From the NCBI RefSeq assembly GCF_000024365.1, contig NC_013235.1, positions 3,720,001 to 3,784,000 on the forward strand: DNA of 64,000 nucleotides, read 5' to 3'. Position 1 is the first letter of the stretch. Each line of letters begins with the position of its first letter. The translations under genes and the position numbers were made by a program. Source of the stretch: Nakamurella multipartita DSM 44233. Lineage in GTDB: Bacteria; Actinomycetota; Actinomycetes; Mycobacteriales; Nakamurellaceae. Below, piece after piece: positions 63,522 to 64,000 of the stretch. Under the pieces are notes generated by a model. It did not search any database. It was not told the origin of the DNA and was given only the letters and a program-made list of their open reading frames with translations.

Positions 63522-64000
63522 CCGCGCCGTCGGCCGGCGCGGCCGGGGCCGGCCGCAGCGCCTCGAATGCGGCGGCGGTCGGCGCGTCGTTGCGCCGCTG
63601 GCCGACCCAGTCCACGATGGCCTGCACCGCGGCCGCGGCCGGCACCCCGTTGATCTGGGTGCCGTCCCGGAACCGGAACGAGACCGCACCGGCGGCCACG
63701 TCCTTCTCCCCGGCCAGCAGCAGGAACGGGACCTTGGCGGTGGTGTGGGTGCGGATCTTCTTCTGCATCCGGTCGTCGGAATGGTCGGCTTCGGCCCGGA
63801 TCCCGCGGGCCACCAGCTGGTCGACCACGTCCTGCAGGTAATCGCCGAACGCGTCGGCGACCGGGATGCCGACCACCTGCACCGGCGAGAGCCAGGCCGG
63901 GAAGGCGCCCGCGTAGTGCTCGGTGAGCACGCCGAAGAACCGTTCCACCGAGCCGAACAGCGCCCGGTGGATCATCACCGGCCGCTGCTTGCTGCCGTCC
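63514..64000 (-). CDS. thrS: threonyl-tRNA synthetase, partial (C-terminus only)
   Basis: The last 162 residues of threonyl-tRNA synthetase; the 5' part lies beyond the right edge. The class II motif 3 end is visible ([19 protein letters not shown]), followed by the anticodon-binding domain ([48 protein letters not shown]). About 25 Ala/Pro-rich residues follow the domain. Its stop overlaps the start of the HIT gene, matching the thrS-HIT order of mycobacteria. Confidence 0.96.
   Translation of the reverse strand, partial: DGSKQRPVMIHRALFGSVERFFGVLTEHYAGAFPAWLSPVQVVGIPVADAFGDYLQDVVDQLVARGIRAEADHSDDRMQKKIRTHTTAKVPFLLLAGEKDVAAGAVSFRFRDGTQINGVPAAAAVQAIVDWVGQRRNDAPTAAAFEALRPAPAAPADGADG

Overview
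The window is very GC-rich, densely packed chromosomal DNA from an actinomycete. Supporting signs are frequent GTG starts, 4-base stop/start overlaps (ATGA, GTGA), phosphatidylinositol mannoside (PIM) genes, a SecD with an Ala/Thr/Pro-rich insert, and a gene order that I recall closely from Mycobacterium. No rRNA, tRNA, CRISPR, transposase or phage gene was seen. A Nakamurella/Frankiales-like member is plausible, but the genus cannot be fixed from this sequence alone.

Backbone. Read on the minus strand from right to left, the core genes are thrS (partial, right edge), a HIT hydrolase, pgsA, patA, pimA, a LemA-NUDIX protein, pdxS, pdxT, yebC, ruvC-ruvA-ruvB, yajC-secD-secF, apt and relA (partial, left edge). 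This matches the order of M. tuberculosis Rv2614c to Rv2583c, as known from general knowledge. Everything else sits in gaps between these blocks.

Inserted blocks, left to right: (i) 1.4-7.3 kb, between apt and relA: dodecin, a VOC protein, a tyrosine phosphatase, an ABC exporter and a two-component system. (ii) A flavohemoglobin between yebC and ruvC. (iii) 17.8-33.7 kb, between pdxT and pdxS: a YczE-type membrane protein divergent from a MocR regulator, an amidohydrolase/MFS pair, mntP behind a yybP-ykoY manganese riboswitch and a 14-residue leader peptide, a NarL-type two-component system, and an ECF sigma/anti-sigma/ABC operon. (iv) 40.3-62.9 kb, between the HIT gene and pgsA: an island of mostly plus-strand carbohydrate-catabolism genes.

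The 40-63 kb island has two halves. The left half has a soluble Ser/Thr kinase, two SorC-family regulators, a HAD phosphatase, and a deletion scar where the front of a sugar-binding lipoprotein gene is joined out of frame to the back of an FGGY sugar-kinase gene. The right half starts with an epoxide hydrolase. It continues with a complete sugar ABC importer (binding protein, permease, double ATPase, permease), a PepD-type dipeptidase, and 2-oxoacid/acetoin-dehydrogenase E1 alpha and beta. It ends with a free lipoyl carrier, a GlpD-like FAD dehydrogenase, a glycerol-kinase-like FGGY kinase, a class II aldolase, a free E2 acyltransferase catalytic domain and a BKACE (DUF849) protein. The kinase, dehydrogenase and aldolase all depart from their textbook motifs near the active site. 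I infer a pathway of import, phosphorylation, FAD oxidation, aldol cleavage and acyl-CoA formation for a polyol or unusual sugar other than glycerol. The E2 component is split into two genes and no E3 gene is present. Two copies of a 56-base palindrome flank the BKACE gene.
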